This document shows, in pieces, positions 59,668 through 64,000 of a stretch of DNA of 64,000 nucleotides. Where the stretch lies: positions 62,001-126,000 of the forward strand of contig BGZK01001203.1 of the NCBI GenBank assembly GCA_005406025.1, given 5' to 3'. Under the pieces are notes generated by a model that ran no database searches, was not told where the DNA came from, and was given only the letters and a program-made list of their open reading frames with translations. The position numbers and the translations under genes were made by a program. This DNA comes from Eumeta japonica. Taxonomy: Eukaryota; Arthropoda; Insecta; Lepidoptera; Psychidae. Each line of letters starts with the position of its first letter. The first letter of the stretch is position 1.

Positions 59668-60599
59668 AAAAACAGTTTTCTGTATTGACAGTTTTAATTA
59701 AAACATAAAACAAAATTATGTTCTTATTACTTACAATCCATTTATGTTAGACTTAGCACCATTTTTCCACCTTCTGCACCTCTTGTTCGTTTTTTTACTT
59801 ACGTTATTTCGTAATTATTTTAATCAAAGTGTTTTATGTCATTAAAGTTTTTTCGCTTAAGATGATTCGAAATAATTACAATAAGCTAATGTCGTGAGAT
59901 GGCGTTGTATGGCTGTATTACAGAAAAATATTAAATATTATCCCAAATCCCAATTTGCGGTCAAGTAAATCCAGTTTCACAGAAAGCGGTTTCTTAGTTT
60001 TACAAATAAGACCACAATTTATTCTTAAATTAATCAAAGTAATACAGCATAGTTTCAATTGCCTTTCAAACCTTTCGGTTTTATGCTATTAAACATAAAT
60101 ACACAGATATCCATGATTACTGCGATTGATGAATTTTTCAGAAAGGAGTGGCTTCACGAATAGGCCTCATCTTTTTAGGTTACGACAAATTTGTTGCAAA
60201 AAAAAACAATTCAGTAGGGTACTGCATAGCCAGTAGCCCAACAATTTTACGTCTATTTATCTATGTGGTCAATTAATGTAAAAAAAAAGCGTCGGTTGAC
60301 GATTCTTCAATCATCTACGCCGAAAAATATTTTCGTGACTTTTTATATAAATTATAATAATACATATTTAGGGTTCCTGCGTGAATTAAAGCAACAGTTT
60401 CTGAAAAATGGAATAGTTTTATTGCAATCGAATCAAAGTTTTTATTTCGAAGAGGCAAAACCGGAATTGAGATCTAGGTAAATTGAAATCAAGATTGTAA
60501 TGGACACGCCATTATCGGTCGATATAAAAAATGTGGGGATCCATTCTATGTCCACACAGCTAAATTCACAGAAAAAAATCATCTAGAGTAAAAAACATT
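59668..60599. other. AT-rich flank of the decayed CSP
   Basis: After ACTGATTAGAAAAACAGTT (homologous to the intact 3' end), similarity to the other UTRs fades quickly. A 72-codon frame at 60263-60481 is not recognised. Confidence 0.4.
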
Positions 60600-61345
60600 A
60601 AGGATTTGATTCTCCTTCAGAGTTTCGTATTGCTAAAAACCTTATGATTTAAGCATTTTCAAAAAAATTGATGGAGATATTGGAAAGCCAAGAAAAGGAA
60701 TATTAGAAAAAAACTTTATTTTTTTGGGTTCCGTGAGTGTTTCAAAGAACTCTTTCAGTTAAGCTGATTTCAATAAAATTTACTATGGAGATAATGAAAG
60801 CTAATAAAACGATATTCGATACGTTTTTAGAATTCTGTAGAAATTACGACAACTCCTTACAATTTAACCGATTTCAGTAAAGTTAAGTGAAAACCAACAA
60901 ATAGGGTTCCGTAATAATTACTAGGAACCCTTAAATTTTAACCGATTTCAATAAAATTTAGTATGGGGACAACTAAAAAGCAATAAAAGCATATCCGAAA
61001 CATTTTATGAGTTCTGTGAGAATTTCAAAGAAGCCTTTAATTAAACCATTTTTAATAAAAAATAGTATGGAAACAACTGAAAGCTAATAAAAGAATATCC
61101 AATATATTTTTAGGGTTCCGTAAGGAGTATCGAGAACCCTTATATTTTTAACCGATTTTAATAAAATTTAGTTTGAAGACAACTGAAAACCAATAATCCT
61201 TTTATTGGTTTTCATTAGATACATTTTTAGGACTTAATAAATATTAAGATTCCTTGTTGTTAAACTGATTTCAGTTAAATTTAGAATGGAAACAACTGAA
61301 AGTCAATTAAAATATTTTCGGTACAATTTAAATAAGTATTTCTAA
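60600..61345. repeat. ~105-bp tandem array with internal hairpins
   Basis: A word of the form GATTTCAATAAAATTTAGTATG recurs at about 60655, 60765, 60870, 60944, 61046, 61154, 61267 and possibly 61436. The spacing is mostly 102-113 bp, with one unit shortened to 74. Units also carry AACTGAAAGCTAATAAAAG, TCCGATACATTTTTAGG and, in some, GGGTTCCGTA..GGAACCCTT, which can fold. One unit holds a perfect 13-bp hairpin (61184-61196 with 61202-61214). The GGGTTCCG word is shared with dispersed repeats elsewhere in the window. Confidence 0.7.
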
Positions 61346-61717
61346 TTAGTACAAAGGGTTACTGGTTAAAGTCGCTTATGGTTTGGTGATTGTGTTTTGT
61401 GAGATTATTAAATGCTCTTATATTATAATTTGACTGATTTCAATACAAATGCAAAAAAAATACCTTAAACCAAATAAAGGACTACACTATTTTTAGTGTT
61501 CTATGATTAAATTTCAGAGAAAAGTACTAAAAAGCTTTATGATTGAACCAGTTTCGTTGAAATATCAGTTTTTATTTATTGTTAAACGATTTTTTTCTCA
61601 GAATATAGAATAGCAGCGTGTAGCTCTAAAGAAAGCAGTTATCGTAAAATGATTGCCGAATTTCATAGGTAATAATAGTTTTGTTCCTGAGTAGGAGTGT
61701 AACAATAATATACATAC
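61346..61717. other. AT-rich spacer
   Basis: Decayed continuation of the array is possible to about 61560. Nothing else seen. Confidence 0.35.
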
Positions 61718-61851
61718 AAGCTTGGTGTGACGCTCGTACGTGGATGTTGGCACTGGTTGAAAAGGAGCATCCTGGGTTTTCTCAATCCATTGCGAAAGAT
61801 GAGGCAGTGGCTCTTTGATTGCTACGGAAATGTTCTCGGTTCGAAAGTCTC
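61718..61851 (-). other. Candidate internal coding exon of an unknown gene
   Basis: On the minus strand an acceptor TTTTTAACATAG precedes 61851, and a donor GTATGTATA follows 61718. The 134 bp between are open in one frame and GC-richer, reading ENISVAIKEPLPHLSQWIEK and TQDAPFQPVPTSTYERHTKL. It would enter with one base of a split codon and leave at a codon boundary. The protein family is not recognised. The frame stays open into the flanks (108 codons in all), so an unspliced relic is the alternative. Confidence 0.35.
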
Positions 61852-61924
61852 CTATGTTAAAAATATTAATATTAGGTTTCGCGTTATGCAATCTTTTATA
61901 TTTTTGTACTTTGCCCTTGAACAA

Positions 61925-62580
61925 TTAATAAATGTCTTTCTTTCTTTCTAATATTTATTAATAAATTACGCCAAAAAATATAAGCGAACGTGTGACGCAT
62001 TTGTTTGCTTTATCTTCAATGTCAAATGCCAAATAATTAATGACAATAATTTACAACGCACATGTAAAATGGCTCATGTCTAAGTAACGGTCAAACTTGT
62101 ATGCCGAAATGAGTATATTTTAGAAAGTGCTACTAATGATTAGCAAACGATTTTAGCACCTACACCATGTTCATGCTATACATGAAATATTGTGCAAAAT
62201 TTTTACATATTATATTATTTGCGAAACGTAAATAAATATATACCGTTGTAGCGCGCGCCTTTCATTTCTTTTAAATAATAAATTCGTTGGTAAACGCTTA
62301 GGGATACTTCGGCTAAATTCGATTCGGAAGCCGTTAAAGCCTTCTCTATGGTCGAAGCCGACCGCCGCGCGTCTTCGTACTGTTACTGTTGAAATTTAAC
62401 GTGATTGATGATATTAAGGTGTTGTCCCTAAAATGGTATGTATGCGTGTTCACATGTGGTCAATAAAATGTTTTGCTAATTTTGAGTGTCGTTCTTTTCA
62501 ATTATGGATCTACCGTCACACGCTACACTGTTGAAAATGGATTATAAAATAAAAATTAATAGTGATTAGCGTACTGGATC
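61925..62580. other. Intergenic stretch
   Basis: 62260-62390 is GC-richer (TTGTAGCGCGCGCCTTTCAT, GACCGCCGCGCGTCTTCG) and may be a repeat fragment. The word TAGCTGTTCGAACAT (62582) is an imperfect inverse of the end of the following element (62682-62697). Confidence 0.35.
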
Positions 62581-62645
62581 GTAGCTGTTCGAACATCCAT
62601 ATTAATGTTAGTACAAATTAAAAAAAAATATTTAGTCAAGATTTG

Positions 62646-62675
62646 TGAAGTATTAAAAAATAATTTAATACTTCA
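62646..62675. repeat. Perfect 12-bp hairpin next to the transposon end
   Basis: TGAAGTATTAAA, a 6-nt loop, then its exact complement (62664-62675), directly before the 3' end of the minus-strand transposase relic. Confidence 0.75.
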
Positions 62676-62689
62676 TTAATCATGTTCGA

Positions 62690-63872
62690 ACTGCTAGCCC
62701 CTATTTCTGATACATGCTCGCATTCTGTGGCGTAATACACTTTTAGTGATCTCAGGGGACAGGTTTCTTTTCATTTCGTCGGCTGCACTTGTTATCCTAA
62801 AAATAATTTCATCGCGTGTTGCAACCGGTGAAGCGTCATAAACTAATGTTTTTATGTGACCCCACACATAAAAATCCATTGGTGTGAGATCTGGACATCT
62901 TGCTAGCCAAGCGATGGATCCTCCTATACCAAACCATCGATTTGTAATTGTAAAGTCCAAATATTCCAGCACTGATCTTTTAAAATGAACCCGGACAGCC
63001 GTCATATTGAAACATCAGGTTTCGTCTCTCTGCTAAAGGAACACGAAAACCATTAACGAAAATAAATTGTTTCTCAGGAAATCTTCATAAGCTTCACCAT
63101 CGAGGTTATCGGGTAAGCAGTGGGATCCAATCAAGTTTCCATCAATGATGCTCATCCAAACATTGACAGAAAATCGTCTCTGAGATCCTTTGACTCTTCT
63201 TTTACAGGGGTTTAACTCACCTTTATCAAACCAATAATGTGTATTATGATAATTAGTGATCTCGTCTTTATCGAATTTCGATAAATCGGTCCAAAGAAGG
63301 TTCTTTAGAAAGTCAGGATTTTCTGCATGCGCATATAACATAAGCCTGCAGAAATCCAATATTCTTGCCGGATCACCCTCTTCAGTTGCATGTACAGGTG
63401 TGTAGTGGTACGGGTATAGTCTAACACTATGTACAGTAAACTACTGCGATAATCGCATTCGTGCAGCTACAATGTTCGTCGATGTAGTTGGATCTTCGTA
63501 AGATGGCGAATTATCTCTTCTTCAACTTCAGAACGGTAGACTCGAGACCTGCATCGCATGTCGCCTTAGAACGTATCCAGTTTGGCGAATGCGGCGATAC
63601 AATGCGCTGTGAAGGGTAACATGAAGAGTTCGCCGATTAGAGAATCGTCGCAAATACTCACGGCGAGCAGCAGCAGAATCTCCGTTACAATATCCGTAAC
63701 AGAATATTACATCACCATAGTCTTCGTTTGTAAAGGTTTGTCGGGGCTGATCACCGCGGTTACGTCGCGGTGGATCTTCTGCGTTTGCCATGTTGAGAAA
63801 TGACGAACGTGAAATCATAGAAACCGTACGTAGAAATAACCAGTAAACAAAACTCGTGTGTGTGCGCAGCAA
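62690..63872 (-). mobile_element. Tc1/mariner-superfamily transposase relic (DUF4817 plus DDE domain)
   Basis: Three minus-strand frames lie in order. 63872-63528 has FTNEDYGDVIFCYGYCNGDS with RREYLRRFSNRRTLH, the DUF4817 helix-turn-helix domain that precedes DDE transposases in many insects. 63359-63033 has LLWTDLSKFDKDEITN (first catalytic aspartate), HYWFDKGELNPC and FSVNVWMSIIDGNLIG. 63005-62694 has ARCPDLTPMDFYVWGHIKTL (third-residue block) and a RITSAADEMKRNL end. Frames change near 63060 and 62990, and a stretch between the DNA-binding and DDE parts is missing. The copy cannot be active as it stands. It is the best preserved transposase in the window. Confidence 0.85.
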
Positions 63873-64000
63873 GAAGCAGGTAAGAACGTGATCGCAAAAT
63901 TGGGTGTCCTTTTGTTTGATAGATTTTTTTGTTTACATGTACTTAAGTTATTCCCAATTGTAAAATCTCATTTATAAGGTAGATAAATGAAGATATTTAT

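Overview
The window reads as AT-rich animal nuclear DNA, most likely from a moth or butterfly. Three things support this. The one clear intact gene is a chemosensory protein (CSP, OS-D family), an arthropod family. The relics of cut-and-paste and LINE elements resemble mariner, DUF4817/DDE, hAT-DUF4371 and reverse-transcriptase proteins common in insects. Several dispersed repeats match motifs I know from lepidopteran introns. The order is an inference; no species is claimed.

Region 1-33 kb is mostly gene-poor. It holds dispersed repeats, a fold-back element near 4.0-4.4 kb, a long (TA)n tract at 5.8 kb, an internally deleted mariner at 6.3-6.9 kb, and two LINE reverse-transcriptase C-terminal relics at 22.5 and 25.4 kb. 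It also holds a handful of GC-rich islands (1.3, 11.0, 12.6, 13.7, 23.2, 28.2, 30.9 kb). Two of these have a promoter-plus-splice-donor look: 12.6-12.74 kb on the minus strand and 30.88 kb on the plus strand.

Region 34-43 kb holds a ~272 bp tandem array ending in (GAT)n, a minus-strand LINE reverse-transcriptase relic, a hAT fragment, and several perfect short hairpins.

Region 43-60 kb is the main subject: a plus-strand CSP tandem cluster repeated about every 8 kb. (a) A relic at 43.37-43.68 kb retains only 3' UTR sequence. (b) An intact three-exon gene has its promoter near 48.0 kb and coding exons at 50292-50475 and 51227-51414, giving 123 residues. (c) A decayed copy keeps its promoter (56.4-56.65 kb), splice sites and exon layout (58528-58686 and about 59541-59667). 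It carries a deletion and a phase change and has lost the third and fourth family cysteines. The two promoters share about 250 bp, including a TATA box, an initiator and a pair of inverted GGACT..TTTGG-type motifs.

Region 60-64 kb holds a ~105 bp tandem array, a candidate minus-strand exon (61718-61851) and a broken Tc1/mariner-superfamily DUF4817 transposase on the minus strand. Apart from the CSP gene, no complete protein-coding gene can be supported from the sequence alone.
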